Source: Verrucomicrobiota bacterium
Lineage (GTDB): Bacteria > Verrucomicrobiota > Verrucomicrobiia > Limisphaerales > AV2
Assembly: GCA_003218935.1 (NCBI GenBank)
Contig: QHPA01000065.1
Span: forward strand, 1-11,729
Reading direction: 5' to 3'
Length of the DNA stretch: 11,729 nt
Position 1 is the stretch's first letter. Every line of letters starts with the position of its first letter. Positions 1 through 6,753 of this stretch are shown piece after piece. Position numbers and translations under genes: made by a program. Under the pieces are notes generated by a model. The model was not told the origin of the DNA. It did no database searches and was given only the letters and a program-made list of their open reading frames with translations.

Positions 1-1386
1 GAAGAAACTGGCCAGCGACCGCACCAGCGCCACGGCAAAGTCAAGTTGCCGGCCATCGCGGCGGAAAATTTTCATTCCAAAAACAATTCCACCGATTGTC
101 GTTCCTTTCCACGTCCACATGCCGACGTGGTACGCGACCCACGCGAACGGGAAGAACGGCGGGAAATGAGTCACGGCACTGGCCGCCCCAACCAGGAGGA
201 AATCCAAAAAGGTCGCCGCAAACCGGAGCCAGAATCCGGCGCGCGGCAGGATCGTGACATCCGCAGAGGCGAGAGCGGCGGCTTCGCCGGGAATCACGGG
301 CGGGGTCGGGCTGGCGGTCGAAGGTGTTGAGACAACAGCGCTGCTGATGGGGCTATTGCCACGGTTGCCGCCTTCCGACCGGAAGGCACGGAACAACGCC
401 AACGTTGCCGCGCCGAAACCGAGCGGCGCGATCATTCCCCAGGCCAGGAACCCGAGGATCGGAATGATGTAGAGGAAGTAAAACACGACGATGCCGATGA
501 GGAGAGCAACCAGCGGCAATTGGAGTGTCGCCACTCCCAACTGTTTGCCGATCTGCTGGCCGACGAAACGGTACACGGCCACCTTGCCGAAAAGGAACGC
601 GACGAACGCAGCGCAAAAAGCGAACGGCACAACGATGATTCCAATGCCGGTCGCAACGAGGAGCAGTTGTAGCAGCAAAAACAAAATAAACATGAGTACA
701 CCGACGAAAAACGAGCCCACCGGCTGCGATTCGAGCGCCTCGACGCTGGCAGCTACCGGCCGGGCGAACATTACCGCCGTCAGCAAGTAAACTCCGGCGC
801 AGGCCAGTGCGGCGATCCACCACCAGCCGAAACGGTGCGGCAACGGTCGTCCCAGAATCGGGCCTTGTACGACCCAGTTCTTTACGCCGGCGAGCACGGG
901 TGCTCTCTCTTCCAGCCTCGACCAGGAAACCTCCACCGGGCTGTGATCGATCCTGGCGCTCGGGTCGGCGTGCAAATCTCCGCCGACGATGACAGCGTCG
1001 CCTTCGATATGAGCGTTGGGTCCGAGTTCCGCCGAGCCAAGCGGCACGACGAAGTCCCCCCTGATCGTGCCGTTCACCTTCGCCGTTCCAAAAACCACCA
1101 CCACATGCTCCGCCCTCCCATCCACGGTGGCGTCGCCGAAAATCACTACCACATCCCCGGCATCCTCGCCTTCCTTGATCACCGCGTCGTTGGCGAAACG
1201 AATCACATCGCCGATGTGTCGGCGCCCTGGTTCGTTTTCCTCTTTTTCTTTGTCCAGGGACGACTCGGCCTTGGCCGGCGTTTCGTCCGGCGTTTGCGCC
1301 GCGGCGCCGCCGTCTTGCTGTGCCCACGCTGCCGCGCTCAGCCAAAGCCCCAAACCCAACAGCCAGTAAAAAGATGGTCTCTTCAT
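1..1386 (-). CDS. Bactofilin-like plus RDD-domain membrane protein (3' end outside window)
   Basis: This frame is open from ATG at 1386 to base 1, giving 462 residues with no stop, so the C-terminus lies outside the window. Visible in order: a signal peptide (about 1-22, ending AAAWA-Q); a charged linker (25-55); a repetitive beta-rich segment (about 60-150) with phrases such as VVVIFGDATVDG, VVVVFGTAKVNG and AVIVGGDLHADPSA, which resemble bactofilin/polymer-forming cell-scaffold repeats; four or five hydrophobic spans (about 187-207, 225-268, 290-334); a Ser/Pro/Thr linker (345-375); and an RDD membrane domain starting near 381 (GFWLRFAATFLDFLLVG, later GMKIFRRDGRQL). The beta-rich part would lie outside the cytoplasm, unlike classical cytosolic bactofilins. 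It follows the upstream membrane-protein gene by 4 bp, with AAAGGG upstream of ATG, so it is the third gene of the sigma-factor operon. The molecular function is unknown; the domain reading is confident, the role is not. Confidence 0.85.
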   Translation of the reverse strand, partial: MKRPSFYWLLGLGLWLSAAAWAQQDGGAAAQTPDETPAKAESSLDKEKEENEPGRRHIGDVIRFANDAVIKEGEDAGDVVVIFGDATVDGRAEHVVVVFGTAKVNGTIRGDFVVPLGSAELGPNAHIEGDAVIVGGDLHADPSARIDHSPVEVSWSRLEERAPVLAGVKNWVVQGPILGRPLPHRFGWWWIAALACAGVYLLTAVMFARPVAASVEALESQPVGSFFVGVLMFILFLLLQLLLVATGIGIIVVPFAFCAAFVAFLFGKVAVYRFVGQQIGKQLGVATLQLPLVALLIGIVVFYFLYIIPILGFLAWGMIAPLGFGAATLALFRAFRSEGGNRGNSPISSAVVSTPSTASPTPPVIPGEAAALASADVTILPRAGFWLRFAATFLDFLLVGAASAVTHFPPFFPFAWVAYHVGMWTWKGTTIGGIVFGMKIFRRDGRQLDFAVALVRSLASFF

Positions 1387-1390
1387 GAAC

Positions 1391-1855
1391 TTATGCCCTT
1401 TTGATAGCAAACCGGAAACACACCGTGCCAACGCCGACGCACAGAAAATAAACCAACAACAAACTGCCACCAGCCACGAACAGCGCCGGTTGTCCGAGTT
1501 TCTGCAACACCAGCAAAACCGCGCCAAAGAGCGCTTTCAGCGCTTCCCAAATCGGTGCGTAACCGGAGAGCCACTGCGACACCGCGGTCGAAAGCGAAGT
1601 CACGTTCAGGCCGCCCCAGACGGCACCGGCGAGATACGAAATCAAGCCCGCGCACGCCACGAACGTCGCCAGCGAAATCATTTGCGCCCACAATGGCCAC
1701 GTCCACCACGACCGTTGCCACCACGACTCACGCTCTTTGGCGTGCGCTGCCAGCATCACGCGATGCACCAGCGTCTCCGGCGCCGGCAATTCGGGGAGCT
1801 TCCGCAGCGCGCGGTGGATCAGTTGCTCCAGTTGTTTTTCGTCTTGCTCGTTCAT
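1391..1855 (-). CDS. Probable anti-sigma factor, two-span membrane protein
   Basis: A 154-residue protein with an acidic/basic N-terminal cytoplasmic stretch (1-50, including RALRKLPELPAPETLVHRVM) and hydrophobic spans at about 57-79 and 124-147; a third amphipathic stretch lies at 102-117. The gene starts 22 bp after the ECF sigma-factor stop, on the same strand, the usual place for a cognate anti-sigma factor. The short 'LP.LPAPETL' N-terminal phrase resembles putative anti-sigma proteins of Verrucomicrobiota as I remember them. There is no HxxxCxxC zinc anti-sigma motif, so it is not a ZAS-type protein, and the assignment rests on context and topology. It could instead be an uncharacterised membrane partner of the downstream RDD protein, whose start lies 4 bp after this stop. 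Confidence 0.6.
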   Translation of the reverse strand: MNEQDEKQLEQLIHRALRKLPELPAPETLVHRVMLAAHAKERESWWQRSWWTWPLWAQMISLATFVACAGLISYLAGAVWGGLNVTSLSTAVSQWLSGYAPIWEALKALFGAVLLVLQKLGQPALFVAGGSLLLVYFLCVGVGTVCFRFAIKRA

Positions 1856-1877
1856 TGCGTCTTTAAATTCTGTCGGT

Positions 1878-2456
1878 TCATGTCGGGCACGGACTTTCCG
1901 CCCCGTGCAACCCGCCCCATGCTTCTTCGCCGGTCATCTTCAGCTTCAATTTTTTCCGCAACGCTTCGCGCGCGCGATGAATGTCTGTTTTCACTTTACT
2001 CAGTGAAACGCGCAGCTTCGCGGCGATTTCTTCGTAGCTCATGTCTTCAAAGTGATAGAGCACCAGGGGCACGCGCTGCGCTGACGGCAGCTTCTGCAAG
2101 ACCGCTTCCAGCAGTTGCCGATGGTCGCCGGCCGCAACCTGCTGCTCGTTGGTGTCCGGCGCGGCCCACTCGGGCGTCGACTCGTCGTCGTTTTCCCCGC
2201 GCATTTCGGAAAAGAACCGCCACCGCGCCCGGTAACGCGAGAGATGATTCAGACAGAGATTTCGTGTCACCGTCTTGAGCCAGCCACCGACCGTCGGGCT
2301 GTCTTTCAACTCGTCGTAACGTTCGTAGGCCTTCAGGAAGACTTCCTGTGACACATCCTCGGCCTCGGCCTGGTTGCCCAGCAACCGAACCGCGGTGGAA
2401 AACACCATGTTCTGGTAGGACTTCATGAACGCCTCGAACTGTTGCGAGTCTGTCAT
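1878..2456 (-). CDS. ECF-family RNA polymerase sigma factor (SigW/RpoE-like)
   Basis: A 192-residue sigma-70 family protein of the extracytoplasmic-function type, which directs RNA polymerase to a small regulon. The region 2 helix bundle spans about residues 10-80, with the core-binding phrase AEDVSQEVFLKAYERYDEL and the -10 recognition part around GGWLKTVTRNLCLNHLSRYR. Region 4 spans about 115-170, with LPSAQRVPLVLYHFEDMSYE followed by the helix-turn-helix EIAAKLRVSLSKVKTDIHRA. Region 3 is absent and the length is normal for ECF factors. The ATG at 2456 is the natural start: it gives a complete region 2 with a short N-terminus, though only a weak GGG-type ribosome site is visible. It heads a three-gene operon with a putative anti-sigma factor and an RDD membrane protein, suggesting an envelope signal. 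The unconserved tail after about residue 172 is short. Confidence 0.93.
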   Translation of the reverse strand: MTDSQQFEAFMKSYQNMVFSTAVRLLGNQAEAEDVSQEVFLKAYERYDELKDSPTVGGWLKTVTRNLCLNHLSRYRARWRFFSEMRGENDDESTPEWAAPDTNEQQVAAGDHRQLLEAVLQKLPSAQRVPLVLYHFEDMSYEEIAAKLRVSLSKVKTDIHRAREALRKKLKLKMTGEEAWGGLHGAESPCPT

Positions 2457-2495
2457 TGTTTGCCCTATACCGGCGTAGGGTCATCTTATGGGCAG

Positions 2496-2522
2496 GACAC
2501 AGCTAATGGAACGAAAGTTGCA
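2496..2522 (-). promoter_or_regulatory. Candidate ECF-type promoter of the sigma-factor operon
   Basis: Reading the minus strand, TGCAAC (2517-2522) is followed 18 bp later by GTC (2496-2498), about 40 bp before the sigma-factor ATG. This is the general CAAC...GTC arrangement seen at many ECF promoters, which are often autoregulated. The spacing and position fit; the -10 is only a three-base match, so chance is a real alternative. Confidence 0.4.
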
Positions 2523-2541
2523 TAAAACGCGAGTCTGGACC

Positions 2542-2573
2542 GTTGAATCGTTAAAAGGTTAAAGCGTTAAACG
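2542..2573. repeat. Four tandem 8-bp units overlapping the oxidoreductase stop codon
   Basis: On the plus strand four consecutive 8-mers read GTTGAATC, GTTAAAAG, GTTAAAGC and GTTAAACG. The shared core is GTTRAA, with two variable bases per unit. The fourth unit contains, on the minus strand, the TAA stop (2567-2569) of the FAD oxidoreductase gene, so the repeat ends that reading frame. It lies between the oxidoreductase and the sigma-factor promoter. No hairpin is formed. Confidence 0.65.
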
Positions 2574-4117
2574 CCCAGATCAGCCAGAATCATCTGCGCT
2601 GCGTTGTGGCCGGGCGCTCCGGTCACTTCACCCCCTGGATGCGTTCCCGCGCCGCAAAGGTACAGATTCGCAATGGGCGTGCGATAACTCGACCAACCGG
2701 GCAATGGGCGCTGCGCCAGAAACTGTCCCGGGACCATGTCCAGGTGCCGAATATTGCCGTCGGTCATCGCCATTCGCTGCTCGAGGTCAGCCGGCGTAAA
2801 CAGCGACGAGTCCGTAATCACATTGCGAAGATTCGGCGCGTAAGCCCTCAACGTTTCAATCAAACGCGCGCCGACTTCCTTTCGCCGTTCTTCCCAGGTC
2901 CCCTCGCGCAATCGCACGGGTGCATAGAGCGCCCAGATCGACATCACATGGTGGCCTGCTGGGGGAGCCATCGTCGGGTCGTAGGCCGATGGCACCTGCA
3001 CTTCCATCACCGGCGCGCGCGACGGCAGGCCGCGCTTCGCATCGGCCCATGCCTGCGCGAAGTAATCAATCGAAGGACAAATCTTCACCTCGGCGAGAAA
3101 TCGCGGATCGAACTCGCCCTCGGCGAAGTAGGCCGAGAAATCTGGCAGGCCTTTGAGCGCGGCGTGAAATTTAAGATACGCTGCCTCCGTTCTTAGCGAT
3201 TTGATTCGCTGCGTGAATCTTGAATCGAGATGTCGGGCGTCAACAAGCTTAAGAAACGTGCGTTTCGGATCTGCGTTGGAAACGACGATGCGACTGCGAA
3301 TCTCCGTTCCGTCCGCCAGCGCAACCCCGATGGCCTTGCCATGCTCAATGAGAATCTGCTCGACTTGCGCGCCGGTCTGCAACGTGGCGCCCCGCGCTCG
3401 GGCCGATGCCGCCATCGCTTGTGTGATACCACCCATGCCGCCTTTCACCAGTCCGACGTTTTCCGGATCGCTGAATATCGTGCACTTGATATAGGCGTAA
3501 CACCACGCGCTGCCCGGCGCCGTTGGATCGCCCACGTCGTGGGCGTGAATGAAAGCCGCTCGCGCCGGTTCCGACTCGAAGAATTCGGTGACGACATCGC
3601 TCATGCTGGCGAGTAGCAGGCGCTCGAAGAATTCCTCGTCATCCGTCCCGGTCAGTCGGTCGGCGATCTCCGCGACCGTAGGCGGCGGCGTCAGGAAATG
3701 CGGGTAAATGATGCCCGCCGCCCGTTCCCAGAATGCGTTCCACCTCGGATAGTTCGACGCGTCGCGCTTCGAGAACCGGGCGATCTCCTCCTGCGTTTGC
3801 TCGACGCCGTCCCACAACAGAAGTCGGTTCCCGTCCGGCAACGGCAGGAACCGCCAAGGGTCGATGTGCAAAACCTCGAATCCATATTTGCGCAGTTCAA
3901 GGTCTTCGATGACTTTCGTTTGAAGCAGATAACAAAAATACGAACAGGCCGAGAAACGGTAGCCCGGAAACAACTCCTCCGTGACGCACGCGCCGCCGAG
4001 AATGTCGCGCCGCTCCAGCAGCCGCACTTTCAGGCCGGCCTGCGCGAGATATGCGGCGGCCACCAGTCCATTGTGTCCGCCGCCAAGAATGATGATGTCG
4101 TAATCAACGGACGGCAT
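2567..4117 (-). CDS. PYROXD2 / phytoene-desaturase-like FAD-dependent oxidoreductase
   Basis: A 516-residue flavoprotein of the amine-oxidase/phytoene-desaturase superfamily. The N-terminal Rossmann fold has the dinucleotide motif GGGHNGLVAAAYLAQAG (12-28), with the ribose-binding acidic residue E35 in LLERRD and the following GG motif (LGGACVTEE, 40-48). The mid-protein phrase KGGMGGITQAMAASA and the C-terminal FAD-closing motif LYLCGAGTHPGGEVTGAPG (485-503) match the PYROXD2-like branch rather than true carotenoid enzymes, and no carotenoid genes are nearby. The substrate is unknown. Length is normal for the family. The ATG at 4117 is supported by GGAG (4126-4129) 8 bp upstream and by the motif beginning at residue 12. 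No signal peptide, so it is probably cytoplasmic. It appears to be transcribed alone; its stop codon lies inside a tandem repeat. Confidence 0.9.
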   Translation of the reverse strand: MPSVDYDIIILGGGHNGLVAAAYLAQAGLKVRLLERRDILGGACVTEELFPGYRFSACSYFCYLLQTKVIEDLELRKYGFEVLHIDPWRFLPLPDGNRLLLWDGVEQTQEEIARFSKRDASNYPRWNAFWERAAGIIYPHFLTPPPTVAEIADRLTGTDDEEFFERLLLASMSDVVTEFFESEPARAAFIHAHDVGDPTAPGSAWCYAYIKCTIFSDPENVGLVKGGMGGITQAMAASARARGATLQTGAQVEQILIEHGKAIGVALADGTEIRSRIVVSNADPKRTFLKLVDARHLDSRFTQRIKSLRTEAAYLKFHAALKGLPDFSAYFAEGEFDPRFLAEVKICPSIDYFAQAWADAKRGLPSRAPVMEVQVPSAYDPTMAPPAGHHVMSIWALYAPVRLREGTWEERRKEVGARLIETLRAYAPNLRNVITDSSLFTPADLEQRMAMTDGNIRHLDMVPGQFLAQRPLPGWSSYRTPIANLYLCGAGTHPGGEVTGAPGHNAAQMILADLGV

Positions 4118-4212
4118 GACACAAACTCCATCTGCGCGCCACGATGCGTTCTCGACTCACCGAACGAGGAAAACAGGAAGAAACATCGAATTGTAGTCGA
4201 TTCAACGAGCCG

Positions 4213-4362
4213 CTATGGATGCAAATCTGCCGATATCCGGGTCCGCAATAGAGCGCGAACGTTCAAGGCGAGCGACGAGATGGTGCCGAGGACGGCGAGG
4301 AGTTCCGTGAAAGTGAAGGCACGTTCAGGCGCTCCGTCTCGTCGTCCGTTTCGAAGATACAT
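4213..4362 (-). pseudogene. Short type IV prepilin-like reading frame, probably a truncated remnant
   Basis: From ATG at 4362 this frame encodes only 49 residues. Residues 11-34 look like a class III prepilin N-terminus: APERA, then FTFTELLAVLGTISSLAL, with an aromatic residue after the cleavage point and Glu at mature position 5. This resembles the many 'FTLIELLVVIAII' pseudopilin-like proteins of Verrucomicrobiota. A clear ribosome-binding sequence, GGGAG, lies 8 bp before the ATG, which argues for past or present translation. TAG at 4213-4215 stops it before any globular domain, and no pilin-like continuation was recognised in the next 95 bp. The prepilin peptidase motif is also weaker than usual (Ala rather than Gly at -1). 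It may be a decayed gene or a tiny surface peptide; a chance match is possible. Confidence 0.4.
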
Positions 4363-4400
4363 AAAACAACTCCCGTTCCGGTTTTCGCTTTGTTTGCCGG

Positions 4401-4429
4401 ACATTAGCATTAACGGCAGTTGAAAACAA
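4401..4429 (-). promoter_or_regulatory. Weak candidate promoter before the prepilin-like frame
   Basis: On the minus strand TTGTTT (4424-4429) and TAATGT (4401-4406) are separated by 17 bp, with TGC immediately before the second hexamer (extended -10 style). It lies about 40 bp upstream of ATG 4362. Both hexamers are poor matches to consensus. The rest of the 4118-4505 interval holds no other gene I can support. Confidence 0.25.
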
Positions 4430-4505
4430 GCATTCCCTCCAAGAAGGATCGGCTTCGAGCTGTGCGGACGGACCATGTTGTTGCTTCCGACCACCGCAGT
4501 CCGAC

Positions 4506-5201
4506 TTAGAGCAGATACACCCTGCCCAGTGCCCCATCGACTTTCACCTTTTGTCCGTTCTTCAAACGTGTAAGCGAGTTCCTTACCGACATTACGGCGG
4601 GAATTTTCATCTCGCGGGCGGTCACCGCGCCGTGTGACAAAGGTCCGCCGCTTTCAGTCACCACCGCTACTGCGCTGTAAAAAAGCGGCGTCCAGGTCGG
4701 ATTCGTTGTTCTCGCGACGAGGACTGAGCCTTTCGGAAATCTGGCGAAATCGTCCGGACTCGAGACCAGGAATACCTCGCCTTCCGCTTGTCCCGGACTG
4801 CCCGCCAGACCGCTCAGAAAGTCGCCGCCGGCTTCGTCGTCTTTTCGACTCTCACCCAGGACCCATTCCGGTTTGCGGACGCGGTCGCTCAAATAAGCCG
4901 CCTTTTGCTCGCGAACAATTTCGCCGAACTTCCTCCAACGCGCTTCGTCGTCCGCTCTGACGGCATCGTCGACTTGGTTCCACTGAGCAAAGAAGATGTC
5001 CTTGGATTCTTCGAGGATTTCCCGGTTGACGAGGCGCTGACCCAGTTCACGGAGGCCTTTGCGGAGCGGCAGAGTAAGCCGGGTCGTTTGGTAATGTTCA
5101 AGGTCGTCGAGGCTTGTATAAACGCGGGCCAGGCGCAGGATTTCGTAAAAGAAATAATGCAGGTCCTGATCGTGCGGCAGCAGTCGCAATTTAGTCTTCA
5201 T
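4506..5201 (-). CDS. PEP-utilising swivelling-domain protein lacking the ATP-grasp half
   Basis: A 231-residue protein matching only the C-terminal portion of PEP synthase / rifampicin phosphotransferase-like enzymes. Residues about 12-110 are the helical region before the swivel (YFFYEILRLARVY, then GLRELGQRLV and the ESKDIFFAQWNQV phrase). Residues about 128-231 form the phosphohistidine domain, beginning SPGQAEGEVFLVS and containing the signature TESGGPLSHGAVTARE. H190 is the expected phosphate-carrying residue and is present. The N-terminal ATP-grasp nucleotide-binding half, needed for a complete phosphotransfer cycle, is not encoded here or next door. Its ATG overlaps the acyltransferase stop (ATGA, 5198-5201), so translation is probably coupled. 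It could act with an ATP-grasp partner encoded elsewhere, or be a leftover of a larger gene; the intact active-site motif favours function. Confidence 0.82.
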   Translation of the reverse strand: MKTKLRLLPHDQDLHYFFYEILRLARVYTSLDDLEHYQTTRLTLPLRKGLRELGQRLVNREILEESKDIFFAQWNQVDDAVRADDEARWRKFGEIVREQKAAYLSDRVRKPEWVLGESRKDDEAGGDFLSGLAGSPGQAEGEVFLVSSPDDFARFPKGSVLVARTTNPTWTPLFYSAVAVVTESGGPLSHGAVTAREMKIPAVMSVRNSLTRLKNGQKVKVDGALGRVYLL

Positions 5202-6562
5202 GGAGAGTTCCCACGGTTTTCCAACCGCGCATCGGGACCCTGAACGGTGGGGCGAGACTCCGTCGAGCCCTGATCTCCAACGACAGAAATTAGGGCTCGA
5301 CGGAATCTCGCCCCACCGGGTTCATGGACAGTTTCCCGCAGAACTGTTTCACGGAAAGCGAGAAACTGCGGATGAAGCTCCGGATAGCGCAGGCCGTTAT
5401 GGAGCGCGACCGTCAGTTTTTTCAGCCGATAGCAAAGTTTCAGCCCGGAAAAGGTCGCCAACGCGTACAAACCGAACCAGGGCCATCTTCCCGACACGAT
5501 CGCGATCATCGCCATCACGGCCACCCAAAGCAGGGACAACGGCGCACCAACCAGAACGCGCCAGAGCGAAACGACGTTGGGGCCGTCGGGAAATTTCTTC
5601 CCGGCCCACCAGGCGCCAAGCAGCGGCGGCAGATTAAGCAGCGCCCCGAGGCCGACCAGCGGCCCGGTCGCACCAAGCGCCAGCAAGTACAGCCAAGCCG
5701 GCCCCAGCGGGAAAAGCGGCACACCCTGGTGATGCCATAGTTTTCTTTTCTCGATTTCGGGCCGGAGCGCTCGCCAATCCAGAAGAATCTTTTCCGGAAT
5801 GGACCGCTCGAGCACTTTCAGCGTTTTGAAATAGGAACGCTTTGTGCCAAGCGTGGCCACGCAAGCCAGCCGATGAATCATCTGTTGGTATTGCTCGGAC
5901 TCCACATTGACGGCCACCGATTCGAGCGCGGACTGAATGCGGCACTTCAACTCTTTCAACCGTCCGAGTGGATGGAGCGTGTCTGACAAGTCTGTGGCGA
6001 CAGGCGCGCCCACCACGACTTCCACTCTGCTGCGGAAAGCCCACGGACATTCGTATGTAATCCCCAACGGCACCACTTTAATGGGAGAGCCACTTTCAAG
6101 ATAGTTGGCCAGAATTCGCGCTGCTCCCCTCTTGAACGGAAGATGCCGGGGACCGAGTGTGCTTGTCCCTTCAGGAAAAATGAACAGTTCGCCTCCCCTT
6201 CGCAGCAGTTCCATGCACTGGTTCAACGCCTCCAGGTTCGTTCCCGGCTCACCCTTGTCTCTGTCCCTCGCCACTTCGATTCCGGTGAAAAAAAGCCTTC
6301 CGACCAAATTGCGGCGAAGCTGGGTTGAGATCATGAAATTTGCGCGCGGCAAAATCGCGTGATAGATGAATCCGTCCACCGCGCCGTTTCGGTGAAGTCC
6401 CAGGTAAATGGTCGGACCGGTCCGGGGCAGTCGTTCCGGCCAAAGGACTGAGATGCGGCTGAAGTACAGCCCGTTGCAGAAACGGTGCAAGAAGTGGTTC
6501 GTAATCCAGTGGCTTGTCGAAGCCGGTCTCCGCCTTTCCGTTGAAAGAGATCTCCGAGGCAC
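5198..6562 (-). CDS. PlsC-family glycerophospholipid acyltransferase with C-terminal membrane region
   Basis: A 454-residue protein of the lysophosphatidate/glycerol-3-phosphate acyltransferase family, which would transfer an acyl chain to a glycerophospholipid precursor at the membrane. The acceptor/catalytic motif is HRNGAVD (57-63), an H(X)5D form as in Gpt2/Sct1-like and some bacterial members, instead of the classical H(X)4D. The second block FPEGTS (129-134) is followed by LPFKRGAAR (141-149), and VVPLGITYE (163-171) is the late conserved strand. Hydrophobic spans lie at about 284-305 and 340-358, with a PPLLGAWWAGKKFPDGPNVV segment typical of longer family members. The start is a GTG at 6562; it is the only support for the conserved region from residue 18 on, and the ribosome site (AGG) is weak. 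An upstream ATG (6593) is in another frame. The C-terminal tail from residue 415 is repeat-derived. Its stop overlaps the next ATG. Confidence 0.85.
   Translation of the reverse strand: MPRRSLSTERRRPASTSHWITNHFLHRFCNGLYFSRISVLWPERLPRTGPTIYLGLHRNGAVDGFIYHAILPRANFMISTQLRRNLVGRLFFTGIEVARDRDKGEPGTNLEALNQCMELLRRGGELFIFPEGTSTLGPRHLPFKRGAARILANYLESGSPIKVVPLGITYECPWAFRSRVEVVVGAPVATDLSDTLHPLGRLKELKCRIQSALESVAVNVESEQYQQMIHRLACVATLGTKRSYFKTLKVLERSIPEKILLDWRALRPEIEKRKLWHHQGVPLFPLGPAWLYLLALGATGPLVGLGALLNLPPLLGAWWAGKKFPDGPNVVSLWRVLVGAPLSLLWVAVMAMIAIVSGRWPWFGLYALATFSGLKLCYRLKKLTVALHNGLRYPELHPQFLAFRETVLRETVHEPGGARFRRALISVVGDQGSTESRPTVQGPDARLENRGNSP
5245..5318. repeat. 27-bp inverted repeat encoding the acyltransferase tail
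   Basis: The arms at 5245-5271 and 5292-5318 are reverse complements at 26 of 27 positions, with a 20-bp loop. The left arm begins CGGTGGGGCGAGACTCCG; the right arm ends ATCTCGCCCCACCG. The element lies entirely in the acyltransferase gene and supplies about residues 415-440, including the peptide phrases ARFRRAL and GSTESRPT. Conserved family sequence stops just before it. It resembles a mobile palindromic element rather than a terminator, because it lies upstream of the stop and lacks a T-run. Confidence 0.85.
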
Positions 6563-6753
6563 TTATTGCCTGAGAGGCGGCATCGGCTTTCATGTGCGCG
6601 ATAATAGCGTTCCGTCTTCCTGTAGCGTTAATTGATAAAATCCGGACGGCTTATTGATTTAATTGATGCCTGAACAAGCTCCCCCTGAAGACCGGACGAA
6701 TGGCGATGATGGGAAGCAGAGCCGGAGCGCGCCGAACGCGTTGAAGATGCCGA
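6563..6753. other. Intergenic region between helicase and acyltransferase genes
   Basis: This 191-bp gap holds no gene I can support. An AT-rich patch contains a direct repeat TTAATTGAT at 6628-6636 and 6659-6667, with a related TTATTGAT at 6651-6658. These would lie 66-105 bp upstream of the acyltransferase start and could be part of its promoter region, but I see no convincing -35/-10 pair. No clear terminator follows the helicase stop. Confidence 0.4.

Noticed and set aside
353-1345. Long minus-strand frame of 330 codons, Arg/Gly-rich
   Set aside because: It is out of frame with the bactofilin-RDD protein, which has a signal peptide, membrane spans and domain motifs; the Arg-rich composition is typical of a shadow frame in GC-rich DNA.
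1385-2278. Plus-strand frame of 297 codons across the sigma-factor operon
   Set aside because: Antisense to two well-supported genes, low-complexity Arg/Ala/Pro composition, no recognisable domain.
2567-4117. Reading the oxidoreductase as a carotenoid phytoene desaturase
   Set aside because: The C-terminal and middle motifs fit the PYROXD2-like branch better, and no carotenoid genes are adjacent.
5245-5318. Inverted repeat as a rho-independent terminator
   Set aside because: It lies inside coding sequence before the stop, lacks a T-run, and a coupled gene follows it.
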